Of a stretch of 53,514 nucleotides of DNA, positions 10,993-21,076 are shown piece by piece. Every line of letters starts with the position of its first letter. Position 1 is the stretch's first letter. The stretch is taken from contig BRYA01000208.1 of the NCBI GenBank assembly GCA_030267965.1, positions 38,759 through 92,272 on the forward strand. Reading direction: 5' to 3'. Source of the DNA: Triparma columacea (Eukaryota > Sar > Bolidophyceae > Parmales > Triparmaceae). A program made the position numbers and the translations under genes. The notes beneath the pieces were generated by a model that was not told the DNA's origin, ran no database searches, and saw only the letters and a program-made list of their open reading frames with translations.

Positions 10993-11754
10993 TTAACGCT
11001 TGACCTTAACGCCAAGCTTGCTCTCCAAGAACTTGATCCTCTTCTCGTGGAAGACAAGGAAATCCTCCAGCATTTTCATCCTCTCTTTAAGCTCAACCTC
11101 AACCTCCCCCTTACCCTCCTCGCCCTTGGGTGATGTCTTGCTCTTTTTCTTAACAGGTCCCTCGTCTACCCTTGTGTTAAGTGTTTGTGGGAGCGGGTCA
11201 TATGTTCCCTTGAATGGTACCTGGAGGTGTGCCAGTGACGGGGTGGTCACGTGGTACTTCCCAAGGTTGGTTGTGGTTACCTTGGAAAGGTCGAGGGCGA
11301 AGATAGAGGAGGAGGAGGACGTACCAAGAGTAGACTTACAGCCGGCACAGGTGATGGGAGAGGGGGAGGGAGGAAGGGGGAGGACGTTAAGGAGAGCAGA
11401 TACGGTAGCTGTTGTGTCTGTTGTAGTGGAAGGGGAGACTGAGGTGTCTGAGATGAGCAGACGGCATGTAGAGCATTGGTAGATGGATATTGGTTTGGAT
11501 GTTGTTGTGTGTGTGATTGCAGTAGTTGTTGCTGTGTTGTTGGCGTTGTTTAGTGGAGATTGATTGATAGAATTCTTCTTGTTACTCTTCGATGCGCTGC
11601 TGCTGGCTGCATTTTTGTCCTCATTCTCTTCATCAGAATCTGAAGCATCAAGTGATGATGTGACGTTAGGTAATAGACTTAATGGCGTATTCTTGTTCTT
11701 CTTTTGGACATTCTCAACCTTTCCAAACTCTCCCTCCGAAACTATCGATGGCAT
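10993..11754 (-). CDS. Mis18/Yippee-type zinc domain protein
   Basis: A single exon encodes 253 aa. A low-complexity N-terminal half (Ser/Asn/Thr, with an acidic patch DASDSDEENED) leads to a Yippee-Mis18 fold: CSTC at residues 94-97 and CAGC at 136-139 form the two halves of one zinc site, followed by FALDLSKV and a beta-rich core. The C-terminus (about 215-250, ELKERMKMLEDFLVFHEKRI) is a coiled coil, as in Mis18 proteins, which form hetero-oligomers and help load CENP-A at centromeres. The loop between the Cys pairs is long and Thr/Ser-rich. The kinetochore role is by family. It is convergent with the phospholipase gene, with a 48-bp gap. Confidence 0.72.
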   Translation of the reverse strand: MPSIVSEGEFGKVENVQKKNKNTPLSLLPNVTSSLDASDSDEENEDKNAASSSASKSNKKNSINQSPLNNANNTATTTAITHTTTSKPISIYQCSTCRLLISDTSVSPSTTTDTTATVSALLNVLPLPPSPSPITCAGCKSTLGTSSSSSIFALDLSKVTTTNLGKYHVTTPSLAHLQVPFKGTYDPLPQTLNTRVDEGPVKKKSKTSPKGEEGKGEVEVELKERMKMLEDFLVFHEKRIKFLESKLGVKVKR

Positions 11755-12080
11755 AGTGGCCAGGGTTATGGCCTATTAGAAAGGTTTAGGAGGAATATTA
11801 AGTGATATATACAACAACGAATATAATAACGTTGTATAATGACCAATTTATAAGTCAAATACTCACTCTCAGGGGGATATTGTGAGAGGAGAGAAGTGAA
11901 AAGAAATCCAAGAGAAATCGGGCTTTTTCCAGACAACTTTTGTCTTGTCTTTTTGCCGCTCGCTACGGTTATATCCTACTTGGCCGTCATGAAGCCTTGG
12001 GAATTCTATGTCGGATAACAGATAATAATGCGCGCTTCGATCAAATAAACGACCGCTTAACTTTACTTCGCGAAAATAAG

Positions 12081-12223
12081 AGGAGAGAAGTGAGGAGAGA
12101 AAAGTCAGGGCATGGAAGGCGAACCCAGTCACGAAGAAGCTGTTCAAGGCACTGAGCAACAAGGGAGGAGAAGCCTTTGGTGACGTCAACGGGGAGGAAG
12201 CGCTGGACATGCTAGAAGATTAG
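12081..12223 (+). pseudogene. Orphan exon-like stretch, possible gene remnant
   Basis: In one frame this reads KVRAWKANPVTKKLFKALSN, then KGGEAFGDVNGEEALDMLED and a stop at 12221. It has coding-like composition and an acidic end typical of a protein C-terminus. An in-frame stop lies just upstream (12077-12079), and no upstream exon or Met in phase was found. It may be a terminal exon of an undetected gene or a decayed fragment. The source protein is not recognised. The surrounding 11755-12275 holds nothing else I can support. Confidence 0.3.
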
Positions 12224-12275
12224 GGTAGAAGGTCATAAATATAACATGTCGTTGGATATGTAGCGTTATCAATTT

Positions 12276-12968
12276 TTAACCCAAAACGTTTCCCCCTCCC
12301 CCCGACAAAGCCCTTCTCATCGTAATATCTCCCCCCTCCTCCCCGCTCCCGTCAGCTCTATATATCTCCTCCATGCTCCTTCTCAAGCTCCCTTGTAAGT
12401 TCCCGTCATCCCCCATTTCAAACATGTACATAACCGCACCCCAAACAACGCTGCTAGCAAATCTACCGTACCTGGAGTCTATTTCTTTACCCGTGTGGGG
12501 GGAGGGTGTAAAGATTGTGATGGAGGCGGCGTGTAGGACACGGGATAATAGGTAGAGTGTTACTTGTCTATTGACAGGTGTTGATCTACCCCATACGAGG
12601 TACCCTCCTGCCATCCCCGCTAAAGCGGCATGGTAAGGACGGAGGGGAGAACCGGCGAAGGGCTTTAATGTGGGGGATAGAGTTAGGGAGAGGTTTGAGG
12701 TTAGGGTTAATCGAGATGTTAGGGAGAGAAGGTATAATGTTAACTTGTATAATGCTGCGTGTAGAAATAGGGAGAAGGCGTGTGATGTAGCGGCGTCTGA
12801 TACACGTTCGAGCTTTTTTCTGAAGGGGAGAGGGTAACGGAAGAGGAATGTCATTATGAAAGCGTGAGGGATACGAAGCTTGAGACCATAACGGAGACCT
12901 GATAGGGAGGAGAGGAGAATTGAACGGAGGGGTGGAGGGAGGGATGCTAATATTGGATGGTGAGACAT
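12276..12968 (-). CDS. Peroxisomal membrane protein 4 (PMP24/PXMP4)-like
   Basis: A single exon encodes 230 aa, close to the family length (about 210). The features match PMP24 of the Tim17/22/PMP24 superfamily: GLRYGLKLRIPHAFIMTFLF near the start, and RPYHAALAGMAGGYLVWG followed by VNRQVTLYLLSRVL, the glycine-rich TM and LSRVL block. The later WGAVMYMFE segment forms another TM. It is expected in the peroxisomal membrane; its biochemical role is poorly known even in animals. The C-terminus is acidic then Gly-rich. It is divergent from the LRR gene, with 337 bp between starts. Confidence 0.75.
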   Translation of the reverse strand: MSHHPILASLPPPLRSILLSSLSGLRYGLKLRIPHAFIMTFLFRYPLPFRKKLERVSDAATSHAFSLFLHAALYKLTLYLLSLTSRLTLTSNLSLTLSPTLKPFAGSPLRPYHAALAGMAGGYLVWGRSTPVNRQVTLYLLSRVLHAASITIFTPSPHTGKEIDSRYGRFASSVVWGAVMYMFEMGDDGNLQGSLRRSMEEIYRADGSGEEGGDITMRRALSGGGGNVLG

Positions 12969-13305
12969 AAGGAGAACACGGGAGAGCGGATGGGGAGGAA
13001 AGGATAAGGGAAAGCAAAATGGATGCCAGGGAGGCTATTATAGTAGGCTGTATTTTAGGCTGCATTAAGGCTTTAGATACTTTTTTAAACTTACCAAACT
13101 CTTCACAATACCAACAACGATACTACTAACTACACCATATCCAAACACATTGTAGTTTGAGCTCAAATTTGGTCCCAAAAAACTACTACATCGTCCACAC
13201 ACACCTAACTTTCAATCTCCTCCTCTCCATCTAAACATTCACGTCATACTCTAGCTCGAGCGCTATCAGGACTATTAGTTTCATCCTTCCCAAATCCTTC
13301 CCAAA

Positions 13306-14355
13306 ATGCCCAAATCAGCAGTATACTCTGGCAAAGAGAGCTTCTTTGGAGATCGTGAACTCACAGAGGTGACTTTTGCAAAGGGAGTGACGTCGATTAG
13401 GGTTAGCGCCTTCAGGGGATGCTCCTCCCTCATGGCCATTACTATCCCAGACGGAGTGACGACAATTGGCGGTAACGCCTTCAGTGGATGCTCCTCCCTC
13501 GCAGCAATCACAATCCCGGACTCAGTGACAGAAATTGGCGGTGGCGCCTTCTTGGGATGCTCCTCCCTCACAGCCATCACAATCCCGGACGGAGTGATGT
13601 CGATTGGCGATAGAGCCTTCGAAAGATGCTCCTCTCTCACGGCCATCACCATCCCGGACGGAGTGACGATGATTGACGAATGTGCCTTCGCAAGATGCTC
13701 CTCCCTCACGACCATCACCATCCCGGACGGAGTGACGACAATTGGCTATGGCGCCTTCCAAGGATGCTCCTCCCTCACGGCCATCACCATCCCGGACTCA
13801 GTGACGACGATTATTTATTGCGCCTTCGACGGATGCTCCTCCCTCACGGCCATCACAATCCCGGACGGAGTGACGACAATTAGTGAGGGCGCCTTCTACC
13901 TATGCTCCTCCCTCACGGCCATCACAATCCCAGATGGAGTGACGACGATTAGTGAGGGTGCCTTCAACGGATGCTCCTCCCTCACGGCCATCACCATCCC
14001 GGAAGGAGTGACAACGATTGGCGATGAAGCCTTCAGAAGTTGCTCCGCCCTGACAAAACTCATTCTATCTCCTGCCGTTTCCATCGGTGAAGGCTGCTTC
14101 ATGAACTGCACCGCCCTAATCGCTGCCGCTGCGGACAAAAATATGCCAACTGTCTTGGACCTTCTCCATTATAGGTGGCACCGCAAACCCGCTGTGCTCG
14201 AACGCGTCAACGCTCTGCTGTGCCTCAAGACACTCTTTACGGACAAAAAAAAGAGGAAGCGACAGGACGGAGGTGAAGCGCAAACACTTGGGGTAACTGC
14301 GGCACGCAAGAGGCTCCCAAAGGTTATGTGGAGAGCTATTCTGGAATTTCTGTAA
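13306..14355 (+). CDS. BspA-type leucine-rich repeat protein (LRR_5)
   Basis: A single exon encodes 349 aa. After a short N-cap it has about nine 23-residue repeats of the form ITIPDGVTTIG-x-x-AF-x-GC-SSLTA (69-bp DNA units, residues about 40-245), then a capping repeat (LSPAVSIGEGCFMNC) and a basic C-terminal region ending PKVMWRAILEFL. There is no signal peptide, so an intracellular protein is likely. BspA-like LRRs form curved solenoids that bind proteins. Units are nearly identical in places (the two TTISEGAF units), showing recent repeat duplication or homogenisation. Several antisense open frames are by-products of the repeats. Confidence 0.85.
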   Translation: MPKSAVYSGKESFFGDRELTEVTFAKGVTSIRVSAFRGCSSLMAITIPDGVTTIGGNAFSGCSSLAAITIPDSVTEIGGGAFLGCSSLTAITIPDGVMSIGDRAFERCSSLTAITIPDGVTMIDECAFARCSSLTTITIPDGVTTIGYGAFQGCSSLTAITIPDSVTTIIYCAFDGCSSLTAITIPDGVTTISEGAFYLCSSLTAITIPDGVTTISEGAFNGCSSLTAITIPEGVTTIGDEAFRSCSALTKLILSPAVSIGEGCFMNCTALIAAAADKNMPTVLDLLHYRWHRKPAVLERVNALLCLKTLFTDKKKRKRQDGGEAQTLGVTAARKRLPKVMWRAILEFL

Positions 14356-14628
14356 CTTTAAAGTCGAAACAATCGGGTCATAATAATAGATTATTATACT
14401 TTTAAACTCTGAAGTCACTGTTGAGCGGCATGCAGGAGGGTCCCAGAATATTTGGGTGGGGGGAGTGATGAGAAGATTTGAGGTTGGGGCAGGGTTGAAA
14501 ATTTAATTGGCGCCCGAAATTGTTGGACCCAGGTTGAGTAGAGCTTTCATCGGTATCTGGGGTGGCAGCTATTAGAAGTGTCGTGATATTTAATGCTAAC
14601 AAACATCTATCTATTTGTGTCATTTCCT
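14356..14628. other. Spacer between convergent genes
   Basis: No gene is seen. Bases 14373-14401 closely match 37342-37370 (3 differences in 29 by eye). The remainder is probably 3' UTR of both neighbours. Confidence 0.4.
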
Positions 14629-15505
14629 TCAAAGTCCCTTATCGCTTTCCCCCCCATCTTCCTTAAGTAGTGCTTCCTCATCTCCCTCCTCCCCCTCCTC
14701 CCCCCTCTTAACCTCCACCGGGAACATCCTATTAATAACTAAACGTCCCATAATAGTGTCCCTCCCAACAGCTGTAACCTGCCCGATAACAACGCCTTTA
14801 AGGACGAGTGAACCCGCTGGTATTGTATCGTTTATTTCTACGTTTAAGGGTGCGGTGAATCCCGTCACGTGACATGAGTCTATTAGACAAATTGAAGAGG
14901 AGGGAGGGGGAAGAGAGGAGGAGGAGGTGAAGGTGGTGAGGGGGGAGGAGGATGGATCGGAGGTTATTGATACTACCTTGATATCTGCGGGGGAGGTCTG
15001 ACCGGGGTTTAACTGGGAGGGGGAAGGTGGGGGAAGAGAGGGAGGGGGGGGAAGGGGGGGGATGAGATTTAGAACAACGTTAAGGGGAACTTGAAAGACA
15101 CTAACTTGACGGCACTAACGATTCCTTGATATTCTCTCTTCTCTCTCTTCTCTTCTCTCTCTCTCTTATCTCTCTCCTTCCAATCCCCATCCATCCCCCA
15201 AAAAAGAGACCCACCTTGCAGTAGTCCGTAACCACGCACTCATCCTGTTCGTACATGACCCACTGTGGTTCCCCCTCACCCCTCATCCCGAATTTCCTAT
15301 ATAAGTTAGCACCGTCTGCTTTCCTTTCCTCGTAAACCCTCATTGATGGGAGGGAAGTTAAGCAGGGAAGGAGACAACAGATTATTGGAGGGAGGAATGA
15401 TATTGGGGAAGGGATTGTACCGGAGGTACGGGGGGATGAGGGGGAGAGGATGGAGGGGGAGGGGGGACGGAGGGATAGGTTGGGGGTTTGGGTGGGGTTG
15501 GACAT
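14629..15505 (-). CDS. Unrecognised protein, exon structure or frame unresolved
   Basis: Three coding-like blocks lie on this strand. (1) 15343..15215 contains MRVYEERKADGANLYRKFG and EPQWVMYEQDECVVTDYCK, ending at a GTGGGT donor. (2) From 15114 (after GTTAG) the phase-0 continuation reads CRQVSVFQVPLNVVLNLI. (3) 15020..14629 reads QLNPGQTSPADIKVVSITSD, then ICLIDSCHVTGFTAPLNVEI and KGVVIGQVTAVGRDTIMGRL, with an acidic tail. Blocks 2 and 3 are in different frames, separated only by poly-C runs with no GT-AG pair, so either a homopolymer-length error or an unseen intron lies near 15000-15060. Upstream (about 15545-15600) another frame holds a very hydrophobic segment (LIILISTLLILLIYP) that may be the signal exon. 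The function is unknown; plastid or secretory targeting is a guess. Confidence 0.5.
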
Positions 15506-15696
15506 TTTTGGAAATGGAGAAGGAAGAGCGGAGGGAAGGTGGGTAGATAAGGAGGATAAGGAGGGTAGAGATGAGGATTATGAGAGTGGGTAGATGAAAT
15601 TGAGATTATATAATGGAATGTAAGTGTATGTACGTGTATGTAAGTGTATATAAGGATATGAAATGTCTTAGAAAGAGCATCGAATAAATTTCGGGT

Positions 15697-15875
15697 AGGC
15701 CTGCACATTTCGGGGGTATTTCAGATTTTAATATGGGGTAGTTACCCAAGATTATTTTTGGGTACGTTCCCAGGCCAATTTACTACGTGAAAAGTAGGTT
15801 TTATACTGGGAAATCGGCTTAATTCTTGGGTATTTACCCAAGACTCTAAATCGTACCCCTGGAATGTGCAGGCCT
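15697..15875. mobile_element. 179-bp MITE-like element with TIRs and 10-bp TSD
   Basis: The element begins AGGCCTGCACA and ends with its exact inverse TGTGCAGGCCT; imperfect pairing extends about 22 bp. Identical 10-bp direct repeats AATTTCGGGT flank it at 15687-15696 and 15876-15885. Subterminal palindromic tracts of the GGGTA-nn-TACCCAAGA type occur near both ends (about 15738-15753 and 15827-15843). There is no coding capacity. TIRs plus a 10-bp target duplication indicate a non-autonomous DNA transposon; the duplication length is in the range made by Mutator-like elements, but the family is not established. Confidence 0.85.
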
Positions 15876-16103
15876 AATTTCGGGTCAAATTTCCCAACTT
15901 CCACACACCCTAACATACACTTACACAACTCCACAAACTTTCTACACACTTACCCCTACCACCACATACTTGCCCCTATCTTTCACCGTATCCCCCACGT
16001 ACCCCATACCCCCCACTACCTGGAGATACTTCTAAATTTCCCTTGGACCCCCTCGAACCCTCGCCTCCTCCTACCTCTCCATTTAAGGCCTAACACCATA
16101 TAT

Positions 16104-19100
16104 ATGAAAACCATGCTCTTCCTCATCCTAGCCCTCTTGCCAGGGATCGTCCTTGGTTTCCAACCTACGACCAAACAAGCATTGAAGGATGCCATCGATT
16201 CTCACCTTACTGGATCTTCTGACAAGGGTCCCATTAACAATTGGGACACTTCCTTGATCACCGACATGTCTAAGTTGTTTTGTGGATCTTCATATTATTG
16301 CGATTGTGGTAGTTTATGTTCCGAGTACCAACAATTCAATGAGGATATCTCAGGATGGGACACTTCCCAGGTTACTTCTATGTATCAAATGTTTACGAGC
16401 GCCTCCAACTTCAATCAGGATATCTCAGGATGGGATACTTCCCAGGTTACTTCTATGTCATACATGTTTAGGAGCGCCTACGACTTCAATCAGGATATCT
16501 CAGGATGGGATACGTCCCAGGTTACTTCTATGAGAAACATGTTTGACGACGCCTCAAACTTCAATCAGGATATCTCAGGATGGGAGACTTCCCAGGTTAC
16601 TGATATGTCTGCCATGTTTGTCTACGCCTCCAACTTCAATCAGGATATCTCAGGATGGAACGTATGTGCATGTACTGATTTCAACTTTATGTTTTCATCG
16701 TCAGGATATTCCGGATCCTCCTTATCCACGGCACAATGCACGGGCTGCCCTTCCGGTAGGTACACGGAGGGAACTGGAGAATATGTCCAAGGAGGAAACC
16801 CATGCCAAGGTACGTTTGTTTCTTCTCGAGGGGGGGTCCGTCCAAGTTTGTTTCTTCTTGAGAAGCGGGGTTTCTTCGATTCTCGGAGGGGGGTCCGTCC
16901 AAGGGAGGGTCCGAGGGGGGTCCGAGGGGTCAAGGGGGTAGAAGAAAAACAAGTCATGCACACACAAAATATCTAACACAAGAAAAAACACCAAAACCAC
17001 AGGATGCGAAGCCGGCAAATACTCGTCCACAACTGCAGCTATGTCATGTCAAGGTAAGTTTGTTTCTTCTTGAGAACCGGGTGTTCTTCGATTTTGGGAG
17101 GGGGGTCCGAGGGGGGTCCGAGGGGTCAAGGGGGTAGAAAGAAAAATGAGTCACGCACACGCACAATATCTAACACAAGAAAAATACCAAAACCACAGGA
17201 TGCGAAGCCGGCAAATACTCTTCCACAACTGCAGCTACGTCAGAATCAACATGTCAAGGTAAGTTTGTTTCTTCTTGAGAACCGGGGTTTCTTTGATTTT
17301 CGGAGGGGGGTCCGTCCAAGTGGGTGAAGAAAAATGAGTTACACACCAAAGACAAAATAGTCTAACACTAGAAAAACGCCAAAACAACAGGATGCGAAGC
17401 CGGCAAATACTCTTCTACAGAGGGAACGACGTCATGTCAAGGTAAGAATCAACTGCAACAATTACAACAAATTCCGCCGGTCATTGAATCTAATTTGTCA
17501 TCGAATCTTACATATCATTCCTCTGTGCAAACCCCTAACACGTCCCTTTACATTTCCTTAACTCGCATGCTTCGTTTCCCTCTTCGCCACAGCATGCCCC
17601 TTGAGAACTTTCAACCCCTCAGCAGCTGCCACAAATGTCACAGCCTGCTTACAATGCGACCCCGGCAGCGCCCCCCTAGTTGCTGAAGCTGCCATATCGT
17701 GCCCTCAGTGTCCAGACGGTTTGGTCTCTGAGAGCGGCGTGAATTGTGTTCTTGGCACTGCCTGTGCTCCGGATGAGTACGAAGAAGGGGGAGATTGCAA
17801 GGCTTGCAACAACTTTATCAGCGGCTTGATAATCGCCGGCTCTTTCCTCTCCTTCGTTGCAGTTACCTACTACGTCGACCAGATAGCTACAAGCAGAGCA
17901 AAGATGGTCCGCTTGAAAGTCCTCTCCACCTTCTTTCAAGTTTCGGAGATCACAACACTGATCAACATCCAGTGGCCTAAGATTGTTCTCATGACCCTCC
18001 CCTTCCAGCTCCCCATTAGCGATTCTAAATGCCTTGCTTCGGGCAGCGGCTGGAATCTTCAGCACACTGTTTACGCCGTGAGTTTTGGATTGGAGGGGGG
18101 GGGGAGGAGGAAGGATGGGAATTTTTATTACAAAGGGTGCATTCCCTTTTTCTCACTCATCTAATCCTTCGCCCTTCTCCCCCCCCCCCTTCCAATCCCT
18201 CAAACGCCCCGCACATCACACCCCTCCCCCTCCCACCTCGTCCCTACCCTGCACCCTCCCTCCCCCCTACCTCCCCCCCCCCTACCACCTGTTCTCTTCC
18301 CTCTCAGTATATCTGGCTCCCATTTGTAGTTTTCCTTGCTGTGCTACAGCAGGCCCGCAAACATCCCGCAAAGAGCCCAAAGCGCCTCAAGTTCTCTTCT
18401 ACTCTCATCTTTCTCATGACTCTCTACTACGCCCCGGTACTGAAGACCATTGGTGAGTGAAAAAGTTAGAGCGTTTGTCAAAGGGCATCCAAGAGCTTTC
18501 TTTGAGTCGACTGTCTTTGAACTGATGGTATTTGAATCGACTGTCTGAATAGGCTTTCTTCGAATTGCGATGCTGTCTTTGAATCGTGATGCTGTTTGAA
18601 TCGTGATGCTGTTTGAATCGGCGATCTTTGAATCCACTGTTTCTCTTGCCACAAGTCGTCACAATTAACCCAACCTTTCTTCACACCAAAACCAGCATCG
18701 ATATTTGAATGTGTAGCAGATGCTCGGGGTGATTGGGTAATCCTAGCCGACCCCTCTGTCTCGTGTGAAACATCATCTTCGAGGACTCTCTTGCAAATCC
18801 AGGGGATATTGACTGCCATTTTGGTCGGAGTTGGCTTTCCACTTTATGTGGTTTTCAAGACGACTACTCTGAAATCCAAAGGGTAAGTACTTTCATGTTG
18901 GGCGCTGCAAGACAAGTTGGATTATTGTCCATCTCTCCCACTACGCCCCCCATCCCACCTTTTCCGCCCCCCCTTTCCGCCTCTCGTTTCATTCCTCTTC
19001 GCACTTTCCCCTCCGCCCCTCCACCCCCCTCGCCCCCCCCCTTCGCTCCTCACCCCACCCTCTTACCCCCCGCTCTGCCCCCCCCCGTTCCCTCCATTAA

Positions 19101-21076
19101 TTAGAGCTCTCGACGCCCATTCTCACTTCTCATCACTATTTCAGTGGTACAGTCCTGAAGTTCCTTACTTTGAAGCTCTTCATATGCTCAGGAAGGCTGC
19201 ACTCATTGCAGCAGGTACTTTCTCTGGACACCCTGTCACGCAGAGCATCCTCTATACAGTCATCAACACCTCTTTCTTCGTCCTCCTCTACCTTCTCAAA
19301 CCCTTGGTCTTCTTCCCTTGTAGTATCTTCAAGGGCAAAAACCTTTTTCAATTGGCAGAGATGTCAGGCTGTGCCATCACCATAATTGGCAACTTGCTAG
19401 CGCTCGTTGGTAGCTTTTCTCAGGCCGCAGTGAATGGTGTGGGCATCACTTTTGCTGTTATTAACTTTTGCTTTGCCTTCTTTTTCGGCTATGGTTATGG
19501 AAGAGACATGAAAAGGACAGTAAGTGAGAAGAAAGTCAAACCTGAAGGCGAAACAAGATCAAACACAGAGGTAGACAACAATCCAATCTCTCGAAGTAGG
19601 TCCGACTCCGTAAAAGCTGCAGTTGGCAAGTCAGTTGAGGATGCAGTGAAAGAATGGGAGAATGTCTTGAGAATGATCTCTAATGCAGATGGCAAAGCTA
19701 AAGCAAAAATTATTGAGGGGCTCCCCTTCGTTCACAGGTACGGAGGGTTGGGGGGGGCTGAAGGTGACAGTGGATGAGGGCTGCCAGTGTAGGAAGCCAC
19801 TCCTGCCTTTCTTTCTTTCTTTCTTTGATTTTCATTTTGTTCTTTCCTAACACCCCTCCCCCAATCTCCTCACGATCTTCTCACCGCACAGCCAAATTGT
19901 CTCTTCAATTAAGGTAAGTGTTGTCGTTTTCACCTTCCATCTGCAGCAAAACTCTCCCAGAAACTCTCCCAGGCATTCTAACACCACGTACTCCCTCTTT
20001 AGCTTCAACTCCACTCTATTGAGAACAAGAAAGAAGTTGATAATCAGGCAAATATCAGAACCTTGAAAGAACAAGAGGTGCTGCTTGTTCAAATCGAGGA
20101 CAACTTCGCAAAAGTTTTCGACAGTAAGACTAAACTAAATGTACAACGCATCATTTGGTCGTACTTGGTACACGTCAAGCTCATAGAGAGGTTTCAGACA
20201 GTTATGAAACACAAGATGGGAGAGGAGAAGGGCTTGCTTATTCAACTCAGGGAGCAGCATGGCGGAGAAAAGGTTCTCTCCTTTGATGAGGTTGTGCAGC
20301 AATACGATGAAGGTAATGGCTGGTGCGAGGGTGAGGCAAAGATGCTTGGATTTATCGAGCTTCTCTGCATCAGTGAAGGGTTAAACCACTGCTTGGTAGA
20401 ATCTGAGAAGGGAAGATTAAACAGGCAACAGAGAGCTTCACGACTGTCTGGTCTTGCTCAGAGGTTAGGAATCACACAGTCAAATAAAGTGGCTCCTCTA
20501 GATGTTACTTACTCTGTGCAGTTCAAAGGGAAGAAGCTTGGATTAACTTACAGTGAGAATGAAGGCAGGGACATCAGAGTGGATAAAGTTACAGGGGAAG
20601 CTGGTGATAGGGTAGTAGAGGTGGGAGACATCTTCTGGGCAATTAATGGCAGAGACATCAAGGAGTTTATAAATCTTAGGATGAAACAAGAAAAAAGGGT
20701 CCCTAAACTAGCCCAAGTGCTAAAGGGAATGCAGAGACCTCTCACAATCACATTCAAAAATGGAAATAATATCACACAGTCAAATAAAGTGGCTCCTCTA
20801 GATGTTACTTACTCTGTGCAGTTCAAAGGGAAGAAGCTTGGATTAGGTTTCAGTGAGAATGAGGACAGGGACATTAGAGTAGATACAGTGACAGGGGAAG
20901 CTGGTGATAGGGTAGTAGAGGTGGGAGACATCTTCTGGGCAATTAATGGCAGAGACATCAAGGAATTTATAAATCTTGAGATGACAAAAGAAGAAAGGCC
21001 ATCTGAACTAGCCAAGGTGCTGAAGGGAATGCAGAGACCTCTCACCATTACATTCAAAAATGGAAATAAAAAATAA
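16104..21076 (+). CDS. Receptor-like protein: DUF285 repeats, Cys repeats, multi-TM, tandem PDZ-like
   Basis: Ten exons (16104..16809, 17003..17053, 17199..17258, 17391..17441, 17593..18077, 18308..18452, 18696..18882, 19105..19737, 19892..19913, 20003..21076), all phase-consistent, give 1137 aa. In order: signal peptide ([18 protein letters not shown]); about six DUF285 units of 25 residues ([25 protein letters not shown]); Cys-rich modules of ephrin-receptor-like GCC2/GCC3 type (CEAGKYSST...CQ) from exons 2-4, then [19 protein letters not shown]; a membrane region of roughly eight hydrophobic segments (about 362-695; [55 protein letters not shown]); a charged linker; and two PDZ-like domains at about 937-1036 and 1037-1137. 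The layout suggests an extracellular sensing head, membrane domain and intracellular scaffold tail. Ligand and output are unknown. Confidence 0.82.
16810..17441 (+). repeat. Three tandemly duplicated mini-exon/intron units
   Basis: Exons at 17003-17053, 17199-17258 and 17391-17441 are 51, 60 and 51 nt long, share GATGCGAAGCCGGCAAATAC at their start and TCATGTCAAG-like ends, and are all phase 1-1. The preceding introns are also homologous: TTTGTTTCTTCTTGAGAA near the donor, GGGGGGTCCG tracts in the middle and ACCAAAACCACAG-like acceptors. Exon plus intron therefore duplicated as a unit. Confidence 0.88.
18498..18640. repeat. Degenerate minisatellite in an intron
   Basis: Irregular tandem copies of TTTGAATCGTGATGCTG and relatives (with GACTGTCTTTGAA variants) fill much of intron 6 of the receptor-like gene. 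The two best copies are adjacent, around 18580-18615. Confidence 0.7.

Noticed and set aside
13281..14138. Minus-strand open frames opposite the LRR gene
   Set aside because: Shadows of the 69-bp repeat units; no coding features of their own.
17003..17441. CRISPR-like array of near-identical segments
   Set aside because: The repeats are coding mini-exons with conserved splice sites and a continuous reading frame in a eukaryotic gene; spacers are homologous introns.
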